Shown here in pieces: positions 35,933 through 47,538 of a stretch of 64,000 bases of DNA. The position numbers were made by a program, and so were the translations under genes. How positions within the stretch are numbered: the stretch's first letter is position 1; each line of letters starts with the position of its first letter. The notes under the pieces were generated by a model. The model had not been told where the DNA came from. It did no database searches and was given only the letters and a program-made list of their open reading frames with translations. Source of the stretch: Amaurobius ferox. Its lineage: Eukaryota; Arthropoda; Arachnida; Araneae; Amaurobiidae. The stretch covers positions 123,807,649-123,871,648 of the forward strand of contig OX578140.1 in NCBI GenBank assembly GCA_951213105.1. The letters are read 5' to 3'.

Positions 35933-38108
35933 ATTCATTTGTGCACACAAAACCATTTTTCCATATGGACTCAATCAAATATTTAACCATCATAATATAG
36001 TTAAAAAGTCCTTTAATTCTCCTAATGAAGACCATACTATTTATAATTCCTTCAACAATCATAAAAGTAAATCAAAAAGAACTAAAAGAGCAAGTAAATA
36101 TAATAAAAAATTGCCATCATTATCTGAACTAAAAAATGCCATCCTTCAGCAACATGCAAATTTTAAAATTACTTTTGATTGGAAACAATGTAAAAACTGG
36201 ATTTTCGCAATTAAAAAACAGCAATTAAATATGGTATATAACCTTTTTCTAAGTACTGCATTTAATAACGTTCATTTTAAACTTTTATTCTATGATTTGT
36301 TCATTACCAGAAGTAAAAATCTTAATAGTTATTTATATGTCACAGACTTAAACTTTAATGACGAATCAAAACAAAATACTAAAATAAATGAATATTGTAC
36401 CTTGAATTTTACTAATTCTGTATTAAATAATCTGAAGATAAATAATTTTTTAAAATCGGTTTCCAATTACTTTCCAGTCAAACATGTAAATCCTAAAATT
36501 GCATATAAATATGATAAACCGCTAGGACGTTATATTTTCAACTATAATCAAATTGCCAAATCAGTAGATATTAATCAAAACTATGAATTGGATAAAGAGT
36601 CATATTGCCACTGTCATTTAGAAAAATACAAATACTTCGTAAATAAACACCATGGGCATGTTATAACGGGAAATCTAAATATTATTAATTATGATGCACT
36701 TAGATCATTGATGTTACTGGGTACTAAGTACCGTATACCTACTAAATTTAAACATAAATTAATATGTAAAGGTTTATTTCTTGACTTAAATAAATTTATC
36801 TATAAAATCAGTTATAAATATCAAATCCCTGTAGAAGCCTTTAAACCTTGGAGAGTCTTAATAGAGCAATACTTAAATCATTATATATATAATCAGAAAA
36901 TTAATAATTCATATAAACTTAATTCAATTAAAAATGATATTAAAGAAATACAAAATAATTTTGTCATTACATATGTCGATAAGGCAAGTGGAAACTACTC
37001 AATTATATGTAAATATTATTATAAAAATACACTTCAGTCATACTTACTTAATAATCATATCTATAATTTACATAAAACTAACCTTAAAATCTTATACAAT
37101 AGAATATCAGCCAAATATAAGCAAATCCATCTAAAAAATAGTTGTAATAACATTCCATATATTGTTTTAGTACATAAGTTTCATAAATCCCCTGTTGCCT
37201 TTCGAACCATTACCAGTGGGCATAATTCTTACATTACTAATGCTGGAAAATTATTATTAAAGATATTACATGAAGTATCCTCGTCAGATGAAATCTCAAA
37301 TAATTGTCATATTGTAAAAAACAGTTTTGAAGTAGTTAAGAAATTGAAAACTCTTACTAATATTCGTAGTATTTATACCTTTGATTTCAAAGATTTGTTT
37401 AATAATATTAATATAGATGATCTGTATAGAATTATTTTAGGAATTTTTGAAAAATATAATATCAACCTAAAATATTCAAATTTTCTTTTTAAAAAATTAC
37501 TTAACTTCACTCTTTATGAGAATTATATTCAACAAGGTGGTACTATTTTTAAACAACAGGTTGGTATCCGACAAGGGGGGTGTGCCTCATCATTGTTAGC
37601 TAATCTGTATTTATTCTTCTATGAAAAAAACATTAATCCAAGCTTGCATAATATGCACATGTTTAGATATATAGATGACATTTTATGTGTATCCCCAAAT
37701 AATAATATCCCTATAGTATTAAACTTTTATCCAAAAAATGTACAATTAAATGCAAGTAATAATGACACAAATGTTGCAAACTTTTTAGATTTAAATTTAA
37801 ATTTACAAAATTGTAATATGGTTATAAACTTGTATGATAAAAGACAGGATTTTAAATTTAATACATCAAAAATTCAACATTTTGACTCTTGTCTGCATAT
37901 ATCTGTATTTAGAAATATTATAATAAACCAGGCTCTTAGAATCAATAAAATTTGTGATGAATATTATAAATTAGCGCACTTTATGGAATTATTGAGTACA
38001 GCGACTAATAATGCATATCCCCCCAATTTTGTTATTAAAATTATCAACTCAGTGTATCAAATTTCACTCGATAACATCCTAGAAAACATTCCCAATTATA
38101 GTGACTAA
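35895..38108 (+). CDS. PLE reverse transcriptase, open frame lacking most of GIY-YIG
   Basis: 737-codon open frame. Residues ~13-25 are the tail of the GIY-YIG domain ('FICAHKTIFPYGLN'). A long linker follows, then PLE reverse transcriptase: 'VDKASGN' (~360), which corresponds to the DKG box of the family; 'VHKFHKSP' (~426); 'FDFKDLFNNI' (~495); 'GIRQGG' (~557); 'YIDD' (~592); and a PLE-type thumb with 'FLDLNL' and 'LYDKR'. Such enzymes copy element RNA onto a nicked target in the nucleus. Copy 2 has VPK and GIPQG at the places where this copy has VHK and GIRQG. Those positions are strongly conserved in reverse transcriptases, so activity is doubtful despite the open frame. The first ~12 residues come from flanking DNA. 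There is no sign of a promoter directly upstream. Confidence 0.8.
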   Translation: MKIPVSFLIVKIIFICAHKTIFPYGLNQIFNHHNIVKKSFNSPNEDHTIYNSFNNHKSKSKRTKRASKYNKKLPSLSELKNAILQQHANFKITFDWKQCKNWIFAIKKQQLNMVYNLFLSTAFNNVHFKLLFYDLFITRSKNLNSYLYVTDLNFNDESKQNTKINEYCTLNFTNSVLNNLKINNFLKSVSNYFPVKHVNPKIAYKYDKPLGRYIFNYNQIAKSVDINQNYELDKESYCHCHLEKYKYFVNKHHGHVITGNLNIINYDALRSLMLLGTKYRIPTKFKHKLICKGLFLDLNKFIYKISYKYQIPVEAFKPWRVLIEQYLNHYIYNQKINNSYKLNSIKNDIKEIQNNFVITYVDKASGNYSIICKYYYKNTLQSYLLNNHIYNLHKTNLKILYNRISAKYKQIHLKNSCNNIPYIVLVHKFHKSPVAFRTITSGHNSYITNAGKLLLKILHEVSSSDEISNNCHIVKNSFEVVKKLKTLTNIRSIYTFDFKDLFNNINIDDLYRIILGIFEKYNINLKYSNFLFKKLLNFTLYENYIQQGGTIFKQQVGIRQGGCASSLLANLYLFFYEKNINPSLHNMHMFRYIDDILCVSPNNNIPIVLNFYPKNVQLNASNNDTNVANFLDLNLNLQNCNMVINLYDKRQDFKFNTSKIQHFDSCLHISVFRNIIINQALRINKICDEYYKLAHFMELLSTATNNAYPPNFVIKIINSVYQISLDNILENIPNYSD

Positions 38109-38136
38109 CATACAGGAGAGAGAGAGAGAGAGAGAG

Positions 38137-38175
<39 letters not shown>

Positions 38176-38190
38176 ATGTTATATATAATT
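38109..38190 (+). repeat. (GA)n(TA)n tract after PLE stop, copy 1
   Basis: 'aacataca' and GGAGAGAG... are followed by a (TA)n run. The same arrangement follows the stop region of copy 2 at 42495-42590 with different lengths, so it is part of the element's 3' region. Confidence 0.85.
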
Positions 38191-38698
38191 ATTTATTAAT
38201 TATATATATAAATAAAAATGAAAAATAATAAACTAAATCAAAAACATTAGAAAAATCAAAAAATCGGAAAATAAGATGCATTAACATTAATGTTTTGAAT
38301 TTTATTTTCGCAAAAAAATGTAACTTTTGTCAATATTGAAACTACGTTTTGTGCGCCCTTATAATGGTGTATAGTGGCATTCTCGATTATCCAGTTTTCC
38401 TATGAATTACTTGTTTAGTAGGAATTTTCATCTATGATTCATATTCATATTCAGTTCTGCATGTTTGGGAAGTTGTATTCTGAATTGCTTGTCCAGTCTC
38501 CAGCTTAGACTCACTGGACGGGTTTGGGAGTATTTCCGTGAACGTTCGTACTGCCTCCCTGGTAGAATTTCGACTTGTTCATTCCGGTGCTTCTAGATTA
38601 AGTTGTTGAGGTTGATCGTGTATACACGTGGTAGAAGAGGAATGGTTCATGCCGCATGGTAATACAATTTTCTTAATGTATCCTTTTTTCATTTTTTG

Positions 38699-38761
38699 AT
38701 GCCTGTAGTCTGAGTTTAAGCATTTATAGTAATGTACTATTGCTTAATCTGAAACAGGCAT
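38699..38761 (+). repeat. PLE 3'-region long hairpin, copy 1
   Basis: The arms ATGCCTGT...TTTAAGCA and TGCTTAA...ACAGGCAT meet at AGTA-atg-TACT. The stem is over 20 base pairs with small bulges. The same structure is at 43113-43175 (copy 2) and 50936-50998 (fragment, inverted). Confidence 0.75.
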
Positions 38762-38965
38762 TTGTTTGGGTTAATTAGAATTAAATATTCAGACCTGAAG
38801 ATGAATTTAATTCTGATTAATCATCGAATTTGGGAAGGTTCTGTTCTTTTCTCTTATCGGCATTATGGCCGTGAATTTGCTTCTATGGTGATGTTAATAT
38901 TACTTGAATTGTATTTTTATTTTTTTTTTATTTTTACATAATTCTTATTATTACATTTCAAATAT

Positions 38966-41900
38966 TTATCCATATACTTGTCTGCTGCATTATGCGCGTA
39001 TTGTATATTGGTTTCTTATTTTCTGTCTAGTTGTTTACGAGTTTCTGTGGTAACATTCATTTTTAATTAGTTAAAACTGAATTACACTAAAGTTAGCTGC
39101 ATTTGCGCTGAATTGGTGTCAAATTTTAACTTCATTTTTATCTCATTATCCCTTATCTTATCATTTTAAAATGTCTGGTAATTGTAATTCCTAGGTAATA
39201 ATTCTATTCTTAGCCATTGTTTTTGTGATCGATCTTAGTTTTTCATATATTGAATATCTTATTGTTTTTGTGATCGTACGTAGCCTTTCATACGTTGAAT
39301 CTCTGAATTGTTGAACCATTAAATAAATGTATATTTATTGGAAGAATTTGAATTCTGTATTTACAGCAATGGTTGTATTATTCTTAGATTATATTAGTTC
39401 TGAAGTAAAATATTGTGTTTCATGTTGTATTGATGGATGTTAATTTGAATCAATTTATTCTGGAATAGTCAATGTGTATATGTATATTTTTCCACTATCT
39501 ATCCTAGTTTTGCTTATTCCTAAGCATTTATTTAATCCGGGTTTTAATGTGTCTACACATTAGTTTATATATTTTCAAAGTGTTTTAGATGATCCATTAG
39601 TTTGAAAAATAATGGTACCTTTCATATGTTGTAATTGTGTCTCCATCTTTGTAATTGAATTAAGGTGCATTCTTGGCTAAAGAGTCTCTTTTTTTAATGC
39701 AAGTGCCTTTATTTTGGGGAAATAAAGGTTACTATCTTTCCCTTTTACATGATGTCTTATTATAAAAAATTAGCGACTGGCAACTGGATGCTTTCTGACA
39801 TCCAAGCTCGGTATTCGAGAACTTGTTGGGGTTCTCCTAGATCGTTATCCAGCTACCAACAATATCCTTTATCCTCTATGACTATTCCATCTTCATTCGG
39901 TACATCCAGCCAGTATTCTTTGTTCACTTCATATAACTTTCAATCGTACAGCCATGCATCACTAAATAACACACTTAAATTTAAATCTTGTAATTCTAAT
40001 AGATGTAAAACTTGTCCGTTTGCTAATAGTAATCAGATCAATTGTAACAATAATCTTGTCTTCTGTAAAACATATAATTGTATCTACCAAATTGAATGTA
40101 AAAAATGTAATATGTCATATATAGGTCAAACCAGCAACCCTCTGCATCTCCGAATTAACGTACACAGGAACCACATAAATTTTTTTTCAAATAATGCAAC
40201 TTCCTTTAATGAATCAAAATTTGAATACGAACATTTTTCTAAACATGGGTTCGACAACATTGAAATTAGTATTCTGTGTATTCAAAAAAATTACTATGAC
40301 AGATTGTTTCTTGAAAATGAATTCATTTGTGCACACAAAACCATTTTTCCATATGGACTCAATCAAATATTTAACCATCATAATATAGTTAAAAAGTCCT
40401 TTAATTCTCCTAATGAAGACCATACTATTTATATTTCCTTCAACAATCATAAAAGTAAATCAAAAAGAACTAAAAGAGCAAGTAAATATAATAAAAAATT
40501 GCCATCATTATCTGAACTAAAAAATGCCATCCTTCAGCAACATGCAAATTTTAAAATTACTTTTGATTGGAAACAATGTAAAAACTGGATTTTCGCAATT
40601 AAAAAACAGCAATTAAATATGGCATATAACCTTTTTCTAAGTACTGCATTTGATAACGTTCATTTTAAACTTTTATTCTATGATTTGCTCATTACCAGAA
40701 GTAAAAATCTTAATAGTTATTTATATGTCACAGACTTAAACTTTAATGACGAATCAAAACAAAATACTAAAATAAATGAATATTGTACCTTGAATTTTAC
40801 TAATTCTGTATTAAATAATCTGAAGATAAATAATTTTTTAAAATCGGTTTCCAATTACTTTCCAGTCAAACATGTAAATCCTAAAATTGCATATAAATAT
40901 GATAAACCGCTAGGACGTTATATTTTCAACTATAATCAAATTGCCAAATCAGTAGATATTAATCAAAACTATGAATTGGATAAAGAGTCATATTGCCACT
41001 GTCATTTAGAAAAATACAAATACTTCGTAAATAAACACCATGGGCATGTTATAACGGGAAATCTAAATATTATTAATTATGATGCACTAAGATCATTGAT
41101 GTTACTGGGTACTAAGTACCGTATACCTACTAAATTTAAACATAAATTAATATGTAAAGGTTTATTTCTTGACTTAAATAAATTTATCTATAAAATCAGT
41201 TATAAATATCAAATCCCTGTAGAAGCCTTTAAACCTTGGAGAGTCTTAATAGAGCAATACTTAAATCATTATATATATAATCAGAAAATTAATAATTCAT
41301 ATAACTTAATTCAATTAAAAATGATATTAAAGAAATACAAAATGATTTTGTCATTACATATGTCGATAAGGCAAGTGGAAACTACTCAATTATATGTAAA
41401 TATTATTATAAAAATACCCTTCAGTCACACTTACTTAATAATCATATCTATAATTTACATAAAACTAACCTTAAAATCTTATACAATAGAATATCAGCCA
41501 AATATAAGCAAATCCATCTAAAAAATAGTTGTAATAACATTCCATATATTGTTTTAGTACCCAAGTTTCATAAATCCCCTGTTGCTTTTCGAACCATTAC
41601 CAGTGGGCATAATTCTTACATTACTAATGCTGGAAAATTATTATTAAAGATATTACATGAAGTATCCTCGTCAGATGAAATCTCAAATAATTGTCATATT
41701 GTAAAAAACAGTTTTGAAGTAGTTAAGAAATTGAAAACTCTTACTAATATTCGTAGTATTTATACCTTTGATTTCAAAGATTTGTTTAATAATATTAATA
41801 TAGATGATCTGTATAGAATTATTTTAGGAATTTTTGAAAAATATAATATCAACCTAAAATATTCAAATTTTCTTTTTAAAAAATTACTTAACTTCACTCT

Positions 41901-42523
41901 TTATGAGAATTATATTCAACATGGTGGTACTATTTTTAAACAACAGGTTGGTATCCCACAAGGGGTGTGTGCCTCATCATTGTTAGCTAATCTGTATTTA
42001 TTCTTCTATGAAAAAAACATTAATCCAAGCTTGCATAATATGCACATGTTTAGATATTTAGATGACATTTTATGTGTATCCCCAAATAATAATATCCCTA
42101 TAGTATTAAACTTTTATCCAAAAAATTTACAATTAAATGCAAGTAATAATGACACAAATGTTGCAAACTTTTTAGATTTAAATTTAAATTTACAAAATTG
42201 TAATATGGTTATAAACTTGTATGATAAAAGACAGGATTTTAAATTTAATACATCAAAAATTCAACATTTTGACTCTTGTTTGCATATATCTGTATTTAGA
42301 AATATTATAATAAACCAGGCTCTTAGAATCAATAAAATTTGTGATGAATATTATAAATTAGCGCACTTTATGGAATTATTGAGTACAGCGACTAATAATG
42401 CATATCCCCCAATTTTGTTATTAAAATTATCAACTCAGTGTATCAAATTTTACTCGATAACATCCTAGAAAACATTCCCAATTATAGTGACTAACATACA
42501 GGAGAGAGAGAGAGAGAGAGAGA

Positions 42524-42568
<45 letters not shown>

Positions 42569-43375
42569 TATATATATATATATATATGTATGTTATATAT
42601 AATTATTTATTAATTATATAAATAAATAAAAATGAAAAATAATAAACTAAGTCAAAAACATTAGAGAAATCAAAAAATCGGAAAATAAGATGCATTAACA
42701 TTAATGTTTTGAATTTTATTTTCGCAAAAAAATGTAACTTTTGTCAGTATTGAAACTATGTTTTGTGCGCCCTTATAATGGTGTATAGTGGCATTCTCGA
42801 TTATCCAGTTTTCCTATGAATTACTTGTTTAGTAGGAATTTTCATCTATGATTCATATTCATATTCAGTTCTGCATGTTTGGGAAGTTGTATTCTGAATT
42901 GCTTGTCCAGTCTCCAGCTTAGACTCACTGGGCGGGTTTGGGAGTATTTCCGTGAACGTTCGTACTGCCTCCCTGGTAGAAATTCGACTTGTTCATTCCG
43001 GTGCTTCTAGATTAAGTTGTTGAGGTTGATCGTGTATACACGTGGTAGAAGAGGAATGGTTCATGCCGCATGGTAATACAATTTTCTTAATGTATCCTTT
43101 TTTCATTTTTTGATGCCTGTAGTCTGAGTTTAAGCATTTATAGTAATGTACTATTGCTTAATCTGAAACAGGCATTTGTTTGGGTTAATTAGAATTAAAT
43201 ACTCAGACCTGAAGATGAATTTAATTCTGATTAATCATCGAATTTGGGAAGGTTCTGTTCTTTTCTCTTATCGGCATTATGGCCGTGAATTTGCTTCTAT
43301 GGTGATGTTAATATTACTTGAATTGTATTTTTATTTTTTTTTTATTTTTATATAATTCTTATTATTACATTTCAA
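38966..43375 (+). mobile_element. Penelope-like retroelement copy 2 (Naiad-type, longest copy)
   Basis: The 5' region (38966-39748) has no counterpart elsewhere in the window and precedes a coding region with the domain order GIY-YIG, then reverse transcriptase. The 3' region repeats that of copy 1 almost base for base and ends at a long (TA)n tract. The left edge is inferred from where copy 1 similarity ends. GIY-YIG before reverse transcriptase is the permuted order described for Naiad/Chlamys PLEs; classical Penelope elements have it after. Confidence 0.8.
39749..42468 (+). pseudogene. PLE polyprotein: N-terminal Cys motif + GIY-YIG + reverse transcriptase, two frameshifts
   Basis: The first readable block (39749-41521) begins with ~75 low-complexity S/Y residues. 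A Cys-rich segment follows (C81, C86, C89, C99, C106, C111, C117, C120), then the GIY-YIG core: 'CIYQIEC' (111-117), 'MSYIGQT' (122-128), 'LRINVHR' (134-140) with the expected arginine, and 'RLFLENEFI' (185-193) with the expected glutamate. 'HKTIFPYGLN' (196-205) closes the domain. Compared with copy 1, one A is missing near 41304 and the frame shifts. The reverse transcriptase then continues in another frame (Met at 41731) with GIPQG (41950-41964) and YLDD (42055-42066). A second one-base loss near 42410 alters the last ~20 codons. The GIY-YIG nuclease would nick the target and the reverse transcriptase prime from it; as it stands the gene is broken. Confidence 0.8.
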
Positions 43376-43417
43376 ATATATATATATATATATATATATA
43401 TTATGTATATATATATG

Positions 43418-43461
<44 letters not shown>

Positions 43462-43500
43462 AATAATAAAAAAAAATTATGTAATAATAATAAAAAAAAA
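43376..43500. repeat. (TA)n palindromic tract joining two PLE 3' ends
   Basis: Long TA runs lie between the 3' end of copy 2 (plus) and the 3' end of an inverted fragment. The flanks 'gtatttttattttttttttat' side and 'aaaaaaaaaattcaagtaat' side are complementary, so the whole forms the centre of a large palindrome. Confidence 0.8.
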
Positions 43501-44396
43501 ATTCAAGTAATATTAACATCACCGTAGAAGCAAATTCACGGCCATAATGCCGATAAGAGAACAGAACAGCACCAGCCCAAATTCGATGATTAGTCAGAGT
43601 TAAATTCCTCCTCAGGTCTGAGTATTTTACTCTAACTAATCCAAACACATGCCTGTTTCAGATAGAGCAATAGTACATTACTATAAATACTCCAACCCAG
43701 ACTATAAGCATTAAAAAATGAAAAAATGAAAATAGGATACATTAAGAAAATTTGTATTACCATGCGGCATTAAGAAAATTTGTATTACCCTTCTTCTTCC
43801 ACCACGTGTATACACGATCAACCTCAACAGTTTAATTATCTAGAAGCACCGGAATGAAGAAGTCGAAATTCTACCAGGAAGGCAGTACGAACGTTCATAG
43901 TAATACTCCCAGACCCGTCCAGTGAGTCTAATCTGGAGACTGGACAAGCAATTCAGAATATGAACATCCCATATATACAATCCTGAATATGAACATGAAT
44001 CAAAGATGAAAATTCTTACTAAACAAGTAATTCATAGGAAAACTGGGTAAACGAGAATGCCACTATACACCATTATAAAGGCACTCAAGTCGTAGTTTCA
44101 ATACTGGAAAAAGTTACAATTTTTTTGCGAAAATAAAATTCAAAACATTAATTGCTAATGCATCTTATTTTTCGATTTTTTGATTTTTCTAATTTTTTTG
44201 ACGTAGTTTATTATTTTTCATTTTTATTTATATATATAATTAATAAATAAATATATATAATTTTTTTTTTAATGTATGTTAGCCACTATAATTGGGAAAG
44301 TTTTCTAGGATGTTATCGAATGAAAGTTGATACACTGAGTTGATAATTTTAATAAAAAACTTGGGAGGATATGCATTATTAGTCGCTGTACTCAAT
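43465..44396 (-). mobile_element. Inverted PLE 3' fragment, older copy
   Basis: The minus strand runs from the last ~30 codons of the reverse transcriptase frame ('gagtacagcgactaataatg' at about 44394) through the 3' region to the (TA)n tract. It differs from copies 1 and 2 at many positions and lacks most of the (GA)n tract, so it is an older insertion. Its version of the C-run near the stop keeps the six-base length of copy 1, which supports a loss in copy 2. Confidence 0.8.
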
Positions 44397-45162
44397 ATAT
44401 ATATATATATATATAACTACTAGAAACTACTCAGAAATCTGAATCAAAGCGCTTTTCGAAACACTAGTGCCAAAAGTTAAAATTCATAGAACGGTGTTCA
44501 TAAATATAAACCATATTTCTGCAGGAAAATTGGTTCCTGTAGACAGGAATATCGTGTGAACGCCGGCCAATTTCACAGTATCAGGGTTGCCAATTTAGCC
44601 ATTCTTGGACTAGAATTAGCCATTTTTGAGACATTTAGCCACGGAAGTTCACGACTAGTTATTTGGCTATAAATATAGACCAGGCCTATGCATGATGTCT
44701 CTAGCGGTTCATGGGTGAACCGGTATGAAATTTTGGAGAGATCACTTGAATTAAGGGAAAAGTTTAGAAATTTTCTAAAGATTATCCAATTATATTTCTT
44801 ATCAAATTCAAGTTATTAAAATTGACAATATAAGCCATCTTGGACGAAAAATAATCAGCCACATTTTGTGATTCATAGATGACCATTTAGAATTCTGTGC
44901 AAATTAGCAGTTATTAATTATATACCGAACAATGCAAAATTAGCGGACAGCATGTAGTGCAAGTCCACATCGACGACTTAATAAACTTTGATTCCACTTT
45001 AAATGTATATTAGATACCGAATTTTTGTTGTTTTTGTATATAAATACATTTTTTTGATTATATGGTGTAGTTATTATTATTTTTATTACATCTTAATACA
45101 TTGCACATGGTGAACGGCGACTTTTGGAGAAAATGTTTGCTATCGTTCAATAATAAAAAAAA
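44397..45162. other. Spacer, no gene recognised
   Basis: Short (TA)n at 44396-44416. A weak internal repetition of 'aatttagccatt/aattagccattttt' near 44594-44622. No gene. Confidence 0.4.
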
Positions 45163-45617
45163 TCTGATGTGGGCAACACATGACTTTCCTTATATAATGC
45201 AATGAATTTACTACTTTTACAGTTAAAAAAATGCTATTCTTATAGTAGATACTCATATTCTTTCCAAGATATTGAATTTTGTTTAATTAGTAGTCATTTT
45301 CATTGATTTATGTTAATCGTTTTCTAATGAAAAATTACATAAGAAATGTCTACTCCCGTAACTTTATTAGCAGTTTTGATTTTTTGACGATTTTTTCAAA
45401 ATTCACTCGAAAATTTAGGGGGTTCTGAATATTCGATTGCATATAAAAACAATAAGCTTCCAGTGTTTACGGATTGTGATTTTTGTACCAAATTTTATTC
45501 GAATCGGTCCATTCGTTCGTCAGTTATCGTCTCCACAGACTCACTGACACACACACACACATACTTTCACACAAACACACATACTTTCACACAAACACAC
45601 ATACTTTCACACACATA

Positions 45618-45655
<38 letters not shown>

Positions 45656-45780
45656 TCGCTTCAAAAATGTTTGATTCGTGATCAGGGATGCTTGAAACGT
45701 GCTCTCCCGTCGAAAACTTGAATTCGAATTCTTGACCTTGTCACAATACTTTTCTTATACATTATGTTTATAAGGAAAGT
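45163..45780 (-). mobile_element. Family A element, copy A7 with internal deletion
   Basis: Both ends are present ('tctgatgtgggcaac' and the hairpin ending 'aaggaaagt'). The inside jumps near 45310 from 'ttcattgattta' to 'tgttaatcgttttctaatg', removing about 350 bp that include the GGCGAGATTTT inverted-repeat block. Long (CA)n tracts are interrupted by 'tactttc'. The flanks are A-runs. Confidence 0.85.
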
Positions 45781-47400
45781 AAAAAGTAGCTTACGCCGCC
45801 TCCACTGCTGTTTGACAAATTTCGCATTTCTCATGTTTCTCTGTAACGAACCGCAAAATCTATAGTATACAAAAATATGAATTTCGGTATATTTGTAGTG
45901 AAATATTAGAGGAACACACTGATATAAACCGGTTTTCGATTTAAAATTTAGTTTAGGAAATATTTAATATCAAAGTTAAAGGAAGGGTATTAAGCTGCGA
46001 GTTCGTATCCTGGACAGATTAGCAATAGCAAGACCTCGAATTTTTTTTATCATGTACCTGCATAGTGTGAATTTTTGCAGGATGGAGCATCACCTTCGAG
46101 AGCAAAGGTCGGAGTACTAACTTTTGACGTCTCTGCTTGTAGGCCCACTGCGAGTAGATCTTCCAGATCGCGATCGGAGCTTTTGCTATTTGCTTTCTTT
46201 TGTTTCTCTGTTCGATGTAAAGGAATAATAATTTGTTAGTACAGCAATAATATTCATTAAATTTGGAAGTTTAAATTTTTCTATAAATCGTAGAACAAAG
46301 TGAAACGTAAGGAAATGCTGTATTTGTGCTTGTTCAGAAATAATTTGATAATTTACAGTAAAATGGGTGATTTAAAAGATTAATATTGCTCTAAATGGCC
46401 TTAAAATAAAAGATTTATAATTACTTAAATTCACTCTGGGGGCAAAGATGTATGGATTTCATTCAGTTACTAGTCAGTGATGTTTTAATAAAAGTTTGGA
46501 AAAGAACCCTGTGTATTTATTGTTAAATCAAGCATTTTATTTAAATAATTGTTCAGTACATTCACTTACAGCTAAAGTATGGAGAAACTAAAATGATTAC
46601 TGAATACTATCTTTTTCTTTGAATATCATGAGATAATCATAAAAAATAAACTCAGAATTTAACTTTCAATATGCTAATTTAATTATTTTTATTTTATTTT
46701 TTGTTTTTGTTGTAAATTGAAAAATGATTTAGAATTAAGATAAAGTACTAGTTGAATGTCATTAATTAACCTATGCACTATAATTTGTAGAAGTTCAGGT
46801 TTTTTAATGTAGCATATCTTATATCCTTTTTTTTTACTACCACACATTAGCAAATTTGTAAACAATATTGTTTAATTATAGAGTTTGAAATACCTCAGTG
46901 GCTTTGCAAATTTAATAAATCTGTATAATAGAACATTTTGGCATTAATATTTCATTTACAATTTCATTGAATTGAAAATGTAAGAAAGATTAAATTAGCT
47001 TTGTATTATTAAAATAACATTAACTAATATAATGAAATATGCAATGGTAACTTGAAATTGCATGTTGGTTACTTTACTTTTTCCAAGTAACTTTAACAAT
47101 TTTCAATAACATAATAACAGTTTATTCGCTACATTAAAAAATGTGCACAACCTAAACACAAATGACTTCTTAACCCATTCGTTTAAAATTTCAGCATACC
47201 ATAACAAATAATAAAATATATACATGCAATATATTAAGATACTTTAAATGCAATTACTTGTCAAACGGTTAAAAATATGCTATTTGATGTATGAAATATT
47301 ACATTTTACATTATTATTTTACTTTTTTACTTTCATAACTTTAGTGTAGCATTTTTACTGCTACGATTTCTTACTATTGACAATATCTTAAAAAGAGAAT
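45781..47400. other. AT-rich DNA, no gene recognised
   Basis: One moderately GC-rich stretch near 46070-46190 has no recognisable frame. No element ends were found. Confidence 0.4.
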
Positions 47401-47533
47401 GAAATTTTTTATCTATATAAATAAAATTGAAAATACATCTATCTGTCTGTCTGTCTGTGTGTTTATCTATCTCATTATTACGGTAAAACAGTTGCATCGA
47501 ATTTCATGAAAATTTTGTGGGTTGCCTTGAAAT
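47401..47533 (+). repeat. Microsatellite-motif module related to families A-C
   Basis: 'tatctatataaataaaat' is followed by (TGTC)n at about 47440-47458, then 'gcatcgaatttcatgaaaat' and 'ttgtggg'. The order microsatellite then AAATTT-like motif matches families A, B and C. The module is cut on its right by the LTR element at 47539. Confidence 0.5.
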
Positions 47534-47538
47534 AGCCC
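47534..47538. repeat. Target site duplication, left (AGCCC)
   Basis: AGCCC just before TGTGGGAACC. The same five bases follow GGTCTCACA at 57583-57587. Confidence 0.75.

Larger units (their letters stand above)
35933..38965 (+). mobile_element. Penelope-like retroelement copy 1, 5'-truncated (Naiad-type)
   Basis: From 35933 ('attcatttgtgcacac') this is nearly identical to copy 2 from 40321, through the stop, a (GA)n(TA)n tract and a ~0.85-kb 3' region. The match to copy 2 is lost near 38960 after 'acatttcaaatat'. Its 5' end begins inside the GIY-YIG domain, so it is a truncated copy. It lies in direct tandem with the longer copy 2, as is known for Penelope-like elements, where the partial copy acts as a 'pseudo-LTR'. 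Confidence 0.85.

Noticed and set aside
36934..37134. 66-codon plus frame in PLE copy 1
   Set aside because: Alternative frame within the reverse transcriptase coding region; the same frame appears fused in copy 2 only through its frameshift.
38109..39748. Hammerhead ribozyme in the PLE pseudo-LTR region
   Set aside because: PLEs often carry one, so I looked for CTGATGA...GAAA on both strands here and found none by eye. A covariance-model search would be decisive.
43318..43648. Tyr/Ile-rich frames on both strands
   Set aside because: Translations of (TA)n microsatellite at the PLE junction.
45985..46040. B-box-like phrase 'gcgagttcgtatcctgg'
   Set aside because: No A-box upstream, no fold and no SINE tail or second copy in the window.
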